The notes below the pieces were generated by a model. That model saw only the letters and a list, made by a program, of their open reading frames with translations. It searched no databases and was not told where the DNA came from. From a virus: DNA of 64,000 nt. The position numbers were made by a program, and so were the translations under genes. Location: IMG/VR virus record IMGVR_UViG_3300042691_012617, positions 1 through 64,000 of that record; one strand, given 5' to 3'. Shown here in pieces: positions 20,980-31,700 of the stretch; position 1 is the stretch's first letter, and each line of letters opens with the position of its first letter.

Positions 20980-21606
20980 TTAGGTGGTTACGCCTTCGAC
21001 TTCGAAGTACTGATACGCGATAGTGACATCAAATGTTGAAGGCTCGGATTGCGCTCCCATGTCCATCGTCGTTTCAGCGATGGTTGTGGGCCAGCATCCG
21101 ACCATCTTATAACGAGCGATGGGGTTGCCTTCACGGGTGAGCGGCGTAATCGTCCAATCGGTCATGAACTGATTCATGGAATTCGCACCGACATTGGTAC
21201 GGTTCGTGTTCATGAGGTTCATCCATGCTTCGAAAGACTTACGGAGACCGTAGGTTCCATCGTTGTAGCAGGAGATCGACCAATCTGAGAAGGTTCGGTC
21301 ACCTGGATACTTGAATGGACGGCCCATGTAGTAGGCTTGGTTGGTGTTGAGAGTCGAAGAAGGAATCTTCGAAGCCTTGCACAGGAACGAAACCTGTGCA
21401 GAGGGGCTTCCACCACCCGCAGCAGCGGCTACGGCATTGATGGCTCCACCAACTGCTCCACCGAAGAGCGCACCCGCCACAGCGGCTGCACCCTGAATCG
21501 CCTGCGTGTTACCACCAGGGAAGTTGCCTTGGACAAGGAACAGGTTGTTTCTTGCAAGACCATTGATGAGATTGGCGCGGAATGCGTCGATGCTGAACTG
21601 TGACAT
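20980..21606 (-). CDS. gp19: Tail tube protein gp19
   Basis: 208 residues. This is the main tube subunit by position between sheath gp18 and portal gp20. A hydrophobic Ala/Gly insert (AAAVAGALFGGAVGGAINAVAAA) near the N-terminus is followed by gp19-type segments: VSFLCKASKIPSSTL, FSDWSISCYNDGTYGLRKSFEAWMN, and a final DVTIAYQYFEVE. Late promoter at 21624-21630 with AAGGAG. The Ala/Gly stretch is unusual for a tube protein and may be an inserted loop. Confidence 0.85.
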   Translation of the reverse strand: MSQFSIDAFRANLINGLARNNLFLVQGNFPGGNTQAIQGAAAVAGALFGGAVGGAINAVAAAAGGGSPSAQVSFLCKASKIPSSTLNTNQAYYMGRPFKYPGDRTFSDWSISCYNDGTYGLRKSFEAWMNLMNTNRTNVGANSMNQFMTDWTITPLTREGNPIARYKMVGCWPTTIAETTMDMGAQSEPSTFDVTIAYQYFEVEGVTT

Positions 21607-21623
21607 TTAGGACTCCTTGTGGT

Positions 21624-21630
21624 TATTTAG
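21624..21630 (-). promoter_or_regulatory. Late promoter of gp19
   Basis: CTAAATA on the minus strand, followed by ACCACAAGGAGTCCTAA before the ATG. Confidence 0.65.
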
Positions 21631-21651
21631 TAGGGTTTCCTGCATCACAAA

Positions 21652-23562
21652 TCAGGCTCCGACCTCGCTGAAGTTCACGCCTGTACGAGTGGCGATGAAG
21701 TTCAACTGGATGAAGTTGATGCTGCGATTCGGCTTGATGTAGATATCTGCAACAAACCGATTGCTATCGATTACTTCAGGCGTGTTGTTCTTCTCATCAC
21801 AGACAACCTTGAAGTCGATGAGACCACGACGAGCCTGAACATCACGGAGGAATGGTTCGACAAGCGAACGGAACTGTGCGCGTGTGAAGGCATCGTTGAA
21901 CTCAAAGAGGCTGTACTTCGCGGCGGTGGCGATTGCCTTCTCAAGCACGATGAACAGACGGCGCACATTGATGCGGTCGAATGCAGAGGGCTTGGCTTGG
22001 GCAGTCTTGTCGCCGTAGAGGACGGTTCCTTCACCCGAGAAGGTGGCAACAGGATTGATGCCATTCTTGTACAAGGTGTCTCTAGAAGCCTGACGGGGTT
22101 GGAACGCCAACTTGATCACGCCACGAACCTGACCACGGTTGAAGCCTGCGGGGCTGTACCAAGGATCAAAGTTCGCATCAGTACGAGCGCAGAGACCCGC
22201 GATGTCGCCGTTCAGCGGCACCCAACGGTTCTTGTCGTTGTAGATGTCGTACATGTACTTGTAACCGCTGTCGATCACGCAGTACGAGGACGAACCAATG
22301 TTGTTGCGATACTGAACAGCACGATCCTGCTTGACCTGATCGGTCTCGTTTGGATCCTTGTTGGGCACCGAAAGGAATGCAACGCAATCCTTACGAGCAT
22401 CAACGATGTCCTTGATCGAAGGAGCAACGAGATCGGCAACAGAAGTTGTGAGATCGGTAGCGGGAGTAAATGTCTTATCGGGACCACCGATGATGAGATT
22501 GACATCAACAGTCTCAGCATCGGCAAAGAGGCGGTAACCCTCAGGATCTGAATCGGTATCCTGACCGAAAGCAACCTTCATGTAGTCGGTCAGATCGGCA
22601 GTCTTGCCGTCCTTACCACCCTTGAGTTGCCACACGCCAACACCGAACGAACTGTTGGTCGCGGTGATGCCCGAAGTAGCAGCAAGCGATGCTCCTGTAT
22701 AGTACTTGAGCGCATCGCCAGTACCCCATGCACCTGTTGATCCACGGAAGAGATCGTTGTAGGAAGTGTTGTTTGCCTTCTTGACGGCAGCGATGTACTT
22801 CGATGTGCGATTGATACGGTCAACATAGTAGTTGCTTGTACCATCCGAAGAAACCACACCTGGGAGGAACGACAGACCTTGGAACTTCTCAAGGATTGTG
22901 TTGCGAGTTCCCGAAAGGAGACCATTCTTGTCGATGACAACCAAGTGGAATTCGTCGTTTGCACCGCCAAGATCAGAGACATAAGTCGTGCTGTTTGGCT
23001 TGGCATCGAATTCATCACCATAAGACCAATTGCTGAAGTCGTTGCCCGCAGCGGTGTATCCCGAAGCGGTGATGCCTGTGCCTGTAACTGCGACAGTCGC
23101 GCCACCGCAGATTTGAACCTCAAGGGTATTTCCAAGGGCACCCGCATAACGAGCGACAAAAGAACCAATCTTGGTAACATCTGCAAACTCAAACTTATCA
23201 TCGTTTTCGATCATTGCTGCATCAGAATCCCAAACAACAGAGCCACCCGCACCTGTTGCGGTCGCGCCTGTATAACCATAACCGTTGGCATTGACCATTT
23301 CGTCAATCTTGGCACGAACGACCTGAAGATTGTTGCCGTAACCAAGGAAGTTGGCGGCGGGGAACCACCACTCAGCAACATTGTCATCGGGTGCGCCGAA
23401 AAGTTGAACGAGGTTATTTTCGCTGTCAACGAGGATTCGCTTGTTGCATGGGCCCCAATTGAATAGACCCACGATGCCTGCATTGGTTGTCGCAACAGCA
23501 GGGACGATTGTGGTCAAGTCCTTCTCTGTTACATTCACGCCTGGGGAAAGTTGGAATGCCAT
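21652..23562 (-). CDS. gp18: Tail sheath protein gp18
   Basis: 636 residues, the contractile sheath subunit. The N-terminus MAFQLSPGVNVTEKDLTTIV and GIVGLFNWGPCNKRILVDSE are typical, as is the C-terminal sheath core: FDRINVRRLFIVLEKAIATA, FNDAFTRAQFRSLVEPFLRD, and VADIYIKPNRSINFIQLNF. The middle 250 residues form the variable outer domain. Late promoter AATAAATA with AAGGAG leader. It is separated from gp17 by a 65-base gap containing the promoter. Confidence 0.95.
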   Translation of the reverse strand: MAFQLSPGVNVTEKDLTTIVPAVATTNAGIVGLFNWGPCNKRILVDSENNLVQLFGAPDDNVAEWWFPAANFLGYGNNLQVVRAKIDEMVNANGYGYTGATATGAGGSVVWDSDAAMIENDDKFEFADVTKIGSFVARYAGALGNTLEVQICGGATVAVTGTGITASGYTAAGNDFSNWSYGDEFDAKPNSTTYVSDLGGANDEFHLVVIDKNGLLSGTRNTILEKFQGLSFLPGVVSSDGTSNYYVDRINRTSKYIAAVKKANNTSYNDLFRGSTGAWGTGDALKYYTGASLAATSGITATNSSFGVGVWQLKGGKDGKTADLTDYMKVAFGQDTDSDPEGYRLFADAETVDVNLIIGGPDKTFTPATDLTTSVADLVAPSIKDIVDARKDCVAFLSVPNKDPNETDQVKQDRAVQYRNNIGSSSYCVIDSGYKYMYDIYNDKNRWVPLNGDIAGLCARTDANFDPWYSPAGFNRGQVRGVIKLAFQPRQASRDTLYKNGINPVATFSGEGTVLYGDKTAQAKPSAFDRINVRRLFIVLEKAIATAAKYSLFEFNDAFTRAQFRSLVEPFLRDVQARRGLIDFKVVCDEKNNTPEVIDSNRFVADIYIKPNRSINFIQLNFIATRTGVNFSEVGA

Positions 23563-23596
23563 CTCAGTCTCCTTGGATTGGTTTGATAGACGGGGG

Positions 23597-23603
23597 TATT
23601 TAT
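23597..23603 (-). promoter_or_regulatory. Late promoter of gp18
   Basis: ATAAATA on the minus strand, 35 bases before the gp18 ATG, with AAGGAG in the leader. Confidence 0.65.
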
Positions 23604-23627
23604 TCGTTTGATCATTTCACCCGATCA

Positions 23628-25304
23628 TCACATGATCTCGTTTGCATCGTCCATCCATGATCTATCCCGCCTAGATTGTTTAGGTTTCTCCGTAGATTCG
23701 CTAGCAAGCATCCTCGCCGCTTCGTCCATTTCGTCTTCTACGCTGTCAAGGAAGCCAAACGGTGTCAGGTCTTCCTCCAGTTTCTTGAGTTTTTCCTCAA
23801 AGAGTCGCTTACGGACATCTAGGTTGACCAAGTCCTTGAAGTAGTCCTGTGTGGTCAGCCAACCAAACATGACCAAGCAAGCCATGAGATCGTCGTGGTA
23901 GCCCTCTGTAGCCTCGTATGACCCCGCCTTGGCGATGTAGGTACTGATCTCTGCAATGATATCGAAATCGTTTACTATCAATTTGTCGCTTTCGATCATT
24001 TCCTTAACCACGAAGCAACCCGCCTTCTTGATTTGGCTGCTCATCTTCACGCCGCTATACACCCTGCCACCACCGAAGCCTTCTCCGACTTTCTGACCTT
24101 TCTTGCCTTTGATGGTAATCGTGATCACATTCTCATACTCAAGTTCGTCCTTGAGGATGTCTGCCACATGCTGCCCTGTGTCATTGATTTCAATCAGGGC
24201 GTATGCCTCGTTGTATTTCTCAAGGATCGTCTTGATTAGGTTCGGGAACACAGGGACGGGAATAGTATTGTTTCGATACTTTGCCACCACCTTGTACGGC
24301 ATAGAGGTGACATCCAAGACCAACATGGCGTTGTAATCCTGCCCAATAGCCCTACTAGAGTCAATCAGACCCGTATAGATGTGTCCTTTGATGGGATGCT
24401 CATAGATTGCCAAGCCATCTTCCGTCTCCATTAGAGGAGTTTGGAATGTCAGGGCGGCAATCTTCGATGCCTTGATCAGCGTCTCCTGAGAGCCAAGGAA
24501 TTCACATTCATATTCTGAATACCATTGCCGCTCGGAGGTATTCTTGATCGTGGTTTCCTTGAACTTCTCATCACGCCCAGGCACTTGCCACCAATGTGCT
24601 TCGACGGGTACGAACTCGGACTTCCCGTTTTTGGCATTCTGCCACATCTTGTAAAACAGATTGAGACCATTCGGGGTGGACACGATGACCGTCTTCGATG
24701 TCTTACCTGAGGTGATCGTGGGATACACCGATGTGAAGAACTCTTCCGCGATCTGCTCGGGAACGAACGCAAACTCGTCAAGCATCAGGAAGTTGTAGGA
24801 CGAACCACGGACGGCACTAGATGATGTAGATGAACAGATGACCTTCGATCCGTTCTCCAATGTGATGCTCGTCTTGTTCCATTCGATGATGCCCTGCTGC
24901 AACCACTTCGGAAGGTTTTCATACGCGACCTTGAAGCGATCCATAATTTCGGTCGCAGTCTTCAACTTGTTGGCGAGGATTGCCGCCTTATATGTCGGAT
25001 TGAACAGCACCATGTGCAGAATGCAAGCCACCAATGTCGCGGTCTTGCCGCTCTGACGCGGGATCTTGCAGATGGTGAAGCGGTTGTCGAATACCGAACG
25101 AGCGATATCCTTCTGAAAGTCATACAGCCTGAAAGGCATGAGACCTTCATCGATGGTGACAACCTTGATGTATGTCTCAATGAAATAGATCGGGTCTTCG
25201 GAGCATTTGATATACTCCTCCAACTGCTCTTTTGTGAACTCCTGCTTGACATACGCACCCTTTAGAAGGGGGTTGCCTAGGTATGTCTCATGATCATTGC
25301 TCAT
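23628..25304 (-). CDS. gp17: Terminase large subunit gp17
   Basis: 558 residues, ATPase plus nuclease that packages DNA. Walker A is RQSGKT (residues 83-88) after FTICKIP; Walker B is FLMLDEF with DE at 176-177; motif III follows in VIVSTPNG. The C-terminal nuclease half has GLIDSSRAIGQDYNAMLVLD with acidic residues and later YHDDLMACLVMFGW. The ORF is uninterrupted, with no intron or intein. It overlaps gp16 by 11 bases. Confidence 0.96.
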   Translation of the reverse strand: MSNDHETYLGNPLLKGAYVKQEFTKEQLEEYIKCSEDPIYFIETYIKVVTIDEGLMPFRLYDFQKDIARSVFDNRFTICKIPRQSGKTATLVACILHMVLFNPTYKAAILANKLKTATEIMDRFKVAYENLPKWLQQGIIEWNKTSITLENGSKVICSSTSSSAVRGSSYNFLMLDEFAFVPEQIAEEFFTSVYPTITSGKTSKTVIVSTPNGLNLFYKMWQNAKNGKSEFVPVEAHWWQVPGRDEKFKETTIKNTSERQWYSEYECEFLGSQETLIKASKIAALTFQTPLMETEDGLAIYEHPIKGHIYTGLIDSSRAIGQDYNAMLVLDVTSMPYKVVAKYRNNTIPVPVFPNLIKTILEKYNEAYALIEINDTGQHVADILKDELEYENVITITIKGKKGQKVGEGFGGGRVYSGVKMSSQIKKAGCFVVKEMIESDKLIVNDFDIIAEISTYIAKAGSYEATEGYHDDLMACLVMFGWLTTQDYFKDLVNLDVRKRLFEEKLKKLEEDLTPFGFLDSVEDEMDEAARMLASESTEKPKQSRRDRSWMDDANEIM

Positions 25305-25743
25305 CTACGATATCGCCCCGATCAATAGCCTTACGCTGATCACGAATCATCTTCTGCAAATCAGCCGTGCTGCCCACATAGATGGAGTTGTTCGTGACTG
25401 TTGTAGTCTTTGCCTTCTCTTCCTTCTTGAGATCCTTCATGCGGCGATGGATATCCATCAGCCTGTTATTAGCCTCAAGGGATGATTGTATGAGTTGTGC
25501 CATTACTTCGTAGGCACGGGCTTGTTGACTGTCCTGAGCCAGTTCGCTGATGCCTTCGATGGCTTCCTGCGACTTCTCAATGATGCACTTCAGGTTCTTT
25601 CGAACTTCGTCGTAGTCCCTGTCTGCATCGGACGGATTGTACTGATGGTCTACGGAAATCGCCTTTACTGGAACGATATCCACAACTTCGGGATTGGGTT
25701 CGATTCCCAATGTGTTTGCGATGTTCATGTCGATGTTGCTCAC
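25294..25743 (-). CDS. gp16: Terminase small subunit gp16
   Basis: 149 residues. I place the start at a GTG (25743) because AGGAGGAG lies just upstream; the upstream in-frame ATG at 25770 lacks such a site. The protein has the helical hairpin of T4-like gp16: YDEVRKNLKCIIEKSQEAIE, then DSQQARAYEVMAQLIQSSLEA and LMDIHRRMKDLKKEE. It recognises DNA and stimulates gp17. It overlaps gp17 (11 bases) and lies 14 bases after the gp15 stop. Confidence 0.88.
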   Translation of the reverse strand: MSNIDMNIANTLGIEPNPEVVDIVPVKAISVDHQYNPSDADRDYDEVRKNLKCIIEKSQEAIEGISELAQDSQQARAYEVMAQLIQSSLEANNRLMDIHRRMKDLKKEEKAKTTTVTNNSIYVGSTADLQKMIRDQRKAIDRGDIVDEQ

Positions 25744-25757
25744 GGCTCCTCCTGTCA

Positions 25758-26612
25758 TTATGTTCCCCATGCTGTCGGGGGATACTCACGAATGCTCACA
25801 CTTGCATGTGTAGCCCCTGCGCCTGTCCATCCTGCCGTCAGAGACGGTGTATAGCCTCCTGCCGTAATACCCGCAGCGGCAGACACTCCAATGTCTGCGT
25901 ATGGCTTGAATGCTGCTGTGGATGTCGTGCTTGGCGAGAAGTCCTTGATGTCGAAGATGTTGACATTCGTGTTGAGGATGAGCGGGGCTTCCTTGACTGG
26001 CCCATACAGGTACATCTTGGCGATGAACTGAATAGTCGCAAAGTTGACCTTGCGCTGCGAGTAATCCCCATATGACCCATCGTCACCCTCAGTCAATGCA
26101 ACAGACGAAAGTACAATAGGCACATCAACATCGATATCCATTCCATCGATTGCCTTGATTGTGAACACATATTCGGGCGTAAAGTACGGAAGGATCTGCT
26201 CAACGATCTGCAAGCAATCATCCATGCTCTTTGTCATTGCGCTCAGAGTCATGTTCATGTTGTATGGAACACGCTCCCACCGCTTCTTCAATGTACCGCG
26301 ATCTCCTGCGTTGTATCCAACTGTCTGCTGTACGCTGTTCAACTTACGCGACGAATCGTATTGCAGGGATGAGATCTCAAACGCCAATCGCGGAAGATAG
26401 TTCTCCAAACGCACCTGTTGCTGATCGAAGTCGGTTCCGATGCGATCAAGACGCTTCAGGAACTTCTGCTGCGGCCCGTATGCAATAGGAACACGGATGC
26501 GCTCTTTCTCGCTGCCGTTGGCATCGTTGCGAACGAGATGCACATTGTTGAATAGTGAGGCAAAGCCAACCACTACCTTTCGGACTGTGCCATGGTAGTA
26601 ATACTCAAGCAT
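25758..26612 (-). CDS. gp15: Tail completion/sheath terminator gp15
   Basis: 284 residues. The start MLEYYYHGTVRKVVVGFASL followed by FNNVHLVRND and VPIAYGPQQKFLKRLD matches T4 gp15 (FYN..RRY...F..LF..I...R...VPI.Y....F). gp15 forms the hexamer at the head-proximal end of the tail and joins gp13/gp14. LPRLAFEISSLQYDSSRKLN is also typical. It lies three bases after gp14. Confidence 0.88.
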   Translation of the reverse strand: MLEYYYHGTVRKVVVGFASLFNNVHLVRNDANGSEKERIRVPIAYGPQQKFLKRLDRIGTDFDQQQVRLENYLPRLAFEISSLQYDSSRKLNSVQQTVGYNAGDRGTLKKRWERVPYNMNMTLSAMTKSMDDCLQIVEQILPYFTPEYVFTIKAIDGMDIDVDVPIVLSSVALTEGDDGSYGDYSQRKVNFATIQFIAKMYLYGPVKEAPLILNTNVNIFDIKDFSPSTTSTAAFKPYADIGVSAAAGITAGGYTPSLTAGWTGAGATHASVSIREYPPTAWGT

Positions 26613-26615
26613 AAA

Positions 26616-27509
26616 TCATGGATCTCCGAATGGGTTGGACTCATCGAAGTTGAAGACAGAGTCTGCCTCGGTTTCGATCTCTTCGTTCTTTGCCTCGTCA
26701 AGAATGCCCATTGTGTCATCCTTGCTGATAATTGGGGCATACAGATTGACACCCGCTTTGGCTAGGTAGGCGGTTGCTCCCTTCGCCGTTTCTTCGACCC
26801 AAGTACCAACAACATTGGATAGAGATATTCTGAGCGGAGTGACGCTAGGCTCATACGAGTAGACCACCGCCCTCGCAGACGCTCCCGAAGTTGCTCCTGT
26901 AATTGATCCATCCGCGTATTGATAAACGCTGTCGCCTTCTGCAAAAGATCCTGATCCATAGATCCCCCCAAGGTTGAGGTTGACTTTGAATCCCGTCTCG
27001 TCGTTGATAGCGTCGAGTTCGGGAACTCCAGTATTGAAGTCTTCTTCGGAATACTGGAAGAGTTCGCATGTCAATTGATAGGAGTAGAGTTTGCCCAACT
27101 GATAGAACGGGTTCTCATGCTCCACGAACTTCACCTCAAACAAACCCCTGCTGATCGGAAGGTAGAGCAAATCTCCTTCCAAGGGTCTATCCATACCTGT
27201 TTCACGCTTGAATCGCTTCTTGGAAACGGTGAACTTCACGCTGTCACGGATCTCAAAGCCAAACTTGGTAAATGTGTCGCCTCCTTCAAATGCTGTAGTC
27301 GTGTCCATGTACATTTCGATCATCTTGAAATTGGTGAACCGCGAATACTGCGACTCACCGAAGAGATCGTCCCGCGTTACCATCTCACGCGGCACATAGT
27401 ACATCTCATGTCCATAGATCTTAATCGCCTCTACGGTCAGATCCTCAACGAGGTTCTGCTCGGGCTGATAAGTCTTGTTGTTGACACGGATGTACGGGTT
27501 TAATGCCAT
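26616..27509 (-). CDS. gp14: Neck protein gp14
   Basis: 297 residues. MALNPYIRVNN, then VEAIKIYGHEMYYVPREMVTRD and FTKFGFEIRDSVKFTVSKKR match T4-like gp14. LPISRGLFEVKFVEHENPFYQLGKLY is especially conserved. With gp13 it forms the neck that seals the head. It sits 10 bases from gp13 and 3 from gp15, in T4 order. Confidence 0.92.
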   Translation of the reverse strand: MALNPYIRVNNKTYQPEQNLVEDLTVEAIKIYGHEMYYVPREMVTRDDLFGESQYSRFTNFKMIEMYMDTTTAFEGGDTFTKFGFEIRDSVKFTVSKKRFKRETGMDRPLEGDLLYLPISRGLFEVKFVEHENPFYQLGKLYSYQLTCELFQYSEEDFNTGVPELDAINDETGFKVNLNLGGIYGSGSFAEGDSVYQYADGSITGATSGASARAVVYSYEPSVTPLRISLSNVVGTWVEETAKGATAYLAKAGVNLYAPIISKDDTMGILDEAKNEEIETEADSVFNFDESNPFGDP

Positions 27510-27519
27510 GCTTTATTCC

Positions 27520-28374
27520 TTAGCCCATGATGAAGTCAACGGGCAATTCGCCCTTCAGGATAATTTCCTTCTCAATATCTTCCTTCTGTTGCCACGAATC
27601 CTTCATCATCGATTGTCCATCAAGGACAATGTCACCAGGCAACTTGATTCCGCTGTACTTGGAGAGGTTGACTCCCCATTGCCAACGGACAAGAGCCACT
27701 AGGTATTTCTTCAGAAGACGGTCGTTGTAGACCTCAGGGTATACACGGGGATCAAGGATGCGGTAGGCTTCGATGATCAGATACATGCCTGCATTCAACT
27801 GACGCTTGTCTGAATCAAGGTACAACTTGTTGGCGACTCGGTTGAATCGAATGCTCTTGTCAGGTGACAGAAATTGACGAAGCAGCGAAAGGTACTGCTG
27901 TGTCATGTCGTACTGGACAAGATCGATGGTTCCGAAGGTGTACAGGTCGTTCAATGCATACTGGTAGCGAACATCGAACATGCCCACCGACTGCTGTGTG
28001 AATGGGAAAATTCGGGTGACGCTGACGATCAGATTCTGAAGCAGGACATTCTCGGGGCAATCGGGGTCTTGGCTAGTCTGAATAGCCTCGGCATCCTCAA
28101 AGCCCGAACCGTCTGCCGTCTCTGACTGCACATTGTCGGCTGTAAAGGAAATGTACCCGTTGTCGATGTCCGTTTGGGACAACTTGTACTTCAGGTAGAC
28201 CTTCTCCACGCCATCGAAGTGGTATTCGGAGAAAAATTGGAGAGCGTCATTCAGACGGTCTTCCAACTGCTCGTCTGCTATATTGATCTCAACTACGGGG
28301 TGACCGTTTGCGCGTAGTGCGTACTCTCTTAGTTCCGCTCTCGTTGAAATCAGTCCGCTGCTGCAACTCGACAT
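27520..28374 (-). CDS. gp13: Neck protein gp13
   Basis: 284 residues. STRAELREYALRANGHPVVE followed by ADEQLEDRLNDALQFFSEYHF is the diagnostic N-terminus of T4-like gp13, so the start at 28374 is secure even though it overlaps the upstream gene by 86 bases. ARLYIVEAYRILDPxxYP-type segment (MYLIIEAYRILDPRVYPEVY) lies in the C-terminal half. AGGAGGT precedes the ATG and a late motif is at 28395-28401. Confidence 0.93.
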   Translation of the reverse strand: MSSCSSGLISTRAELREYALRANGHPVVEINIADEQLEDRLNDALQFFSEYHFDGVEKVYLKYKLSQTDIDNGYISFTADNVQSETADGSGFEDAEAIQTSQDPDCPENVLLQNLIVSVTRIFPFTQQSVGMFDVRYQYALNDLYTFGTIDLVQYDMTQQYLSLLRQFLSPDKSIRFNRVANKLYLDSDKRQLNAGMYLIIEAYRILDPRVYPEVYNDRLLKKYLVALVRWQWGVNLSKYSGIKLPGDIVLDGQSMMKDSWQQKEDIEKEIILKGELPVDFIMG

Positions 28375-28714
28375 TTGGCGTTACCTCCTCAGGATATTTA
28401 GCCTTTATGTCGGGTTCAGGCACCGACTCTTTCCTAGCGGCTTCAACTTCAGCAGCCACCTCTTGATTTTCCTTGGTGACTTCGACAAGCAGTCTGAAGA
28501 AATCGTCAATACGAGCAAGATAGCGGTCACCGTCTTCCCACTTGCCAACTACAGTCCAAGAGTTGTGCTTGGTTCTATAGTGTCTGCGATTCCCATCATA
28601 AAACATCACAATCAGGTCGTTTGGATGCTGGTAAGAGGGTTCCAATCTCTTGAAGAGATCAAGGGGTACCTTCAAACCATGCAAGTAGATGTTATCCTTG
28701 TCGTGTTTGAACAT
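28289..28714 (-). CDS. Hypothetical protein overlapping gp13
   Basis: 141 residues. The first half is a compact fold with aromatic residues (NIYLHGLKVPLDLFKRLEPS, then LIVMFYDGNRRHYRTKHNSW). The second half is a charged helix with an Arg/Lys tail (TKRVRTTRKRSPRS). The last 86 bases read through the gp13 promoter and ribosome site and into gp13. Function unknown. Confidence 0.55.
   Translation of the reverse strand: MFKHDKDNIYLHGLKVPLDLFKRLEPSYQHPNDLIVMFYDGNRRHYRTKHNSWTVVGKWEDGDRYLARIDDFFRLLVEVTKENQEVAAEVEAARKESVPEPDIKAKYPEEVTPNVELQQRTDFNESGTKRVRTTRKRSPRS
28395..28401 (-). promoter_or_regulatory. Late promoter of gp13
   Basis: GGCTAAATA on the minus strand, then TCCTG and AGGAGGT before the gp13 ATG. 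It lies inside the coding region of the upstream gene. Confidence 0.6.
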
Positions 28715-28717
28715 CGA

Positions 28718-31700
28718 TTAGATCGGAAGTTGTTCCGAATCTCCCTTGATTGTGTCTTCGGGCGTAGCAGTATCAACAAGGGTGGTCAAGTCGGTCTTGC
28801 CGACTGTCATGAGAATCTTGGAATTGATTGCCTGAACACGACCAGTACCAATGAGACGGGAGGTCTGAACACCCGTGACGAAATCGGTTCCCGTCTTACC
28901 TTTTGAGCCTCCAACCGTGGAGAGTAGGTCAGGACTAGACACATTTGAATTGATTGCAAGCACCGCAAACTTGTTATCTTCGGTTCCCTGTTGAATTCCT
29001 GTTGTCCCACCGCTCTTGCTGAATCCTGTGTCGGAAAGGATGCGGACAAAATCCTTGATTCTGACATTTGCATTGACCGCAAGCACGCCTGGACCGATGA
29101 TGTCCGTATCGCCCATGGAAACACTTCCATTGAGAACCGTGGTTGGGGCGCGGTTGCCCTTGATGTGTGTCTTGCCGATCTTATCCAAGTCGCGGGTGAT
29201 GTTGATTGTACCGCCGTTGTCTGTGATCACAGGGAACGAGTTGCGGGAGAAGATTGCCCCCGCAGCCTCGGCATTAGATCCGCTGTCGGCTGCAAGCCCA
29301 TAGTAGGAATCGGATACTGTGCAATGCTTGAGGACAATCGTTCCACCATTCGTGGCATGTGCTGCCACGGGATAGTTGAGGAACATCGAATCTCTGGCCC
29401 TAATTGTCCCACCGTCCGTCTGCAATCCAATTGCGTTGCTGTAAACCCCGCCTGTTACGAACGAGGAGAACGCGGGGTCGTTGAGTGCCGATGTGAGGGA
29501 GCGATTGATGAATGCAATTCCATCGCCATCTGTCGCACCGACATCCCAAGCACCGATATATGTCCGAGTGTTTCTTCCTGAGAACACAGCACCGTTTGGA
29601 GATGTCGTGCGAATCGTCACGCCATACACATCGACAGAGTTGATGTAATTGGTGAATGTCTGATTTAGGAGATTGCCGAAAGTCATCGAACCTTCGTTCT
29701 TGACATGCAGCGTGAAGTACTGTCCGCTGATGCCAACAACTTCGTGACCACCGATCAGCATGTTCATAACACCACCCGTGCCGCTTGTGATGCCATCGAA
29801 GCCCGACGAAATGCCGTTCGATGCTGTCGTACCCGCTACCAATGCAAGCGGTGGGAGGAAGCGTACTGCGCTCCCCGTGGCAGCAATCATGCTCTGTGCC
29901 GTGCCAATGTTTACTTGAAGTGCAAAGCGAGTGCTATCCGTGGCACCCAAAGCCGTGTAAAGAGGTAGGAATGTGATTCCCTGTACTGTCTGTGTGACAA
30001 GGCTACCCTGCTCTGCGCGGATATAAAGATCGCGGTCAATGTAGTTGAACCAAGGCTGATTTAGCGTATACACACCGCGTGTAAGAATGATGTCAAACGG
30101 CGTTGCGAATGCCGAAGCCGAATCATTGATCACCGATAGGTTGTACACCGTTGAACGATTGATCTTGACATTCGGATTTGGGGAAACCGTGAGCGGCTTT
30201 GTAAATCTTCCGTACTGGAAGGTGCTTTCATTCACGGAGTCGGTTGGATCTCTGTAATAGAAAGGTGCTTCTGTAGAGGGTGCGATGTTGTTTGCAGTAA
30301 ACACGGACATTGCATAGTTGAAATCTGTCGGATAGAGCGGATCCATCGACAGATTCTGACCAAGGAATGTCTTGTTCGGATTGCCAACGATGCCGTTCTT
30401 GTAAACAGAGTCAGGTGACAGCCAAATTGACTTGGCACCATTCCCATCACCACCGACAAAATTACATACACAGTCATTACCATCAGGCCCTGCGGGGCCA
30501 GCGGGGCCTGCGGGACCAACAGGCCCTGCGGGGCCAGCGGGGCCTTGACTGCCTGCTGCGCCATCGTTGCCATCTGCCCCGTCCTGACCATCACAAGTTG
30601 TAAGACCAAATGTTGCACCAGTACAACTTGCACCCGTGAACCCCAATACAAGAGTCCAACATCCTGCGGTTTTTGTATTGCTGACCACATAGACAGAACA
30701 GCCCGCGTGACCGCGTGGACCAATTTCGATTCCTGGTCCTTGGAACTGACGGTGGCGAATGATCCAGTTCGTTGCCACATAAGGCGGCATCATTGAAATG
30801 GGTTCGTTGTCTGCCGTGAATCCCGCTTCATATGAAGTGGTTTGGGTGACATCTACTGTGCGCTGTGCGGCTGCAATTGCAATTCGGTTTGTTGCGCCAA
30901 CGGAGTCTGTCTGTGTGGTGTACAGATAGTTGCTGTGATCGGGGATTTCATCCGATGCGAGTAGGTGTGTATCGTCGCCGCCGATATCCCCCCGCTTCAG
31001 TTCGCTAAGACCCGAAGAGTATCCAACGCCAAATGCGGTTCTTGCCCGCATGTCGGGAATGAAGAATCGATCACAGGTTGCTCCAGTAGCCTCTCCTGCT
31101 TGGAGTGACTGAATGGTTACCTGAGAACTTGCGACAGCACCGCTGAAATCTACGGGAGTACAGCCTGGGTATGTTCTCTTGTATTGGAACCGCGCTTGAA
31201 CTGTATTTGCACCCGTCAACGATCCGATTGCATAGTCGTTTGTACCACCCCAACCAATCTTATAGTCACGATTTGTATCGTTGTTATATGCATCGACAAG
31301 ACCGTGTGCAGTCGTACCAGGGTAATCCTCATGCCCCTCAGCGGAGAACGAAATGATGATGTCCCGAGCCGTGTTACCAACAGGGCCAGTCGTACTAGAA
31401 ACAAGACCAGTTACCTTGTACTTGTCTCCAATGATCTCATACAAGTGGCTGTAGATCTCGCCATCGATAGGAGTTGCACCCGACTTGCGAACGGCAGCAC
31501 CATCGCAGATTCTCCATGTGGAAGGAACTGTTTGGAAACTACCCGCCCACGGAATCATAGACCCAACAGGTGAAAATAGAGATGCGCTAGATGTCTGAGG
31601 CAGGGCATTGATCACGAACCCCTTGTCGGTGTCGGTTGCAACGATCATGCCCTGAATGTAGGAAGCCCCGTCGAATGGGCGGATTGGTGTCAGATATCCC

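Noticed and set aside
23628-25304. Intron or intein in gp17
   Set aside because: All ATPase and nuclease motifs are contiguous in one frame of normal length.
30480-30545. GC-rich repeats in the fibre gene as a DNA repeat array or CRISPR
   Set aside because: They encode an in-frame collagen-like G-P-A stretch inside one gene; there are no spacers.
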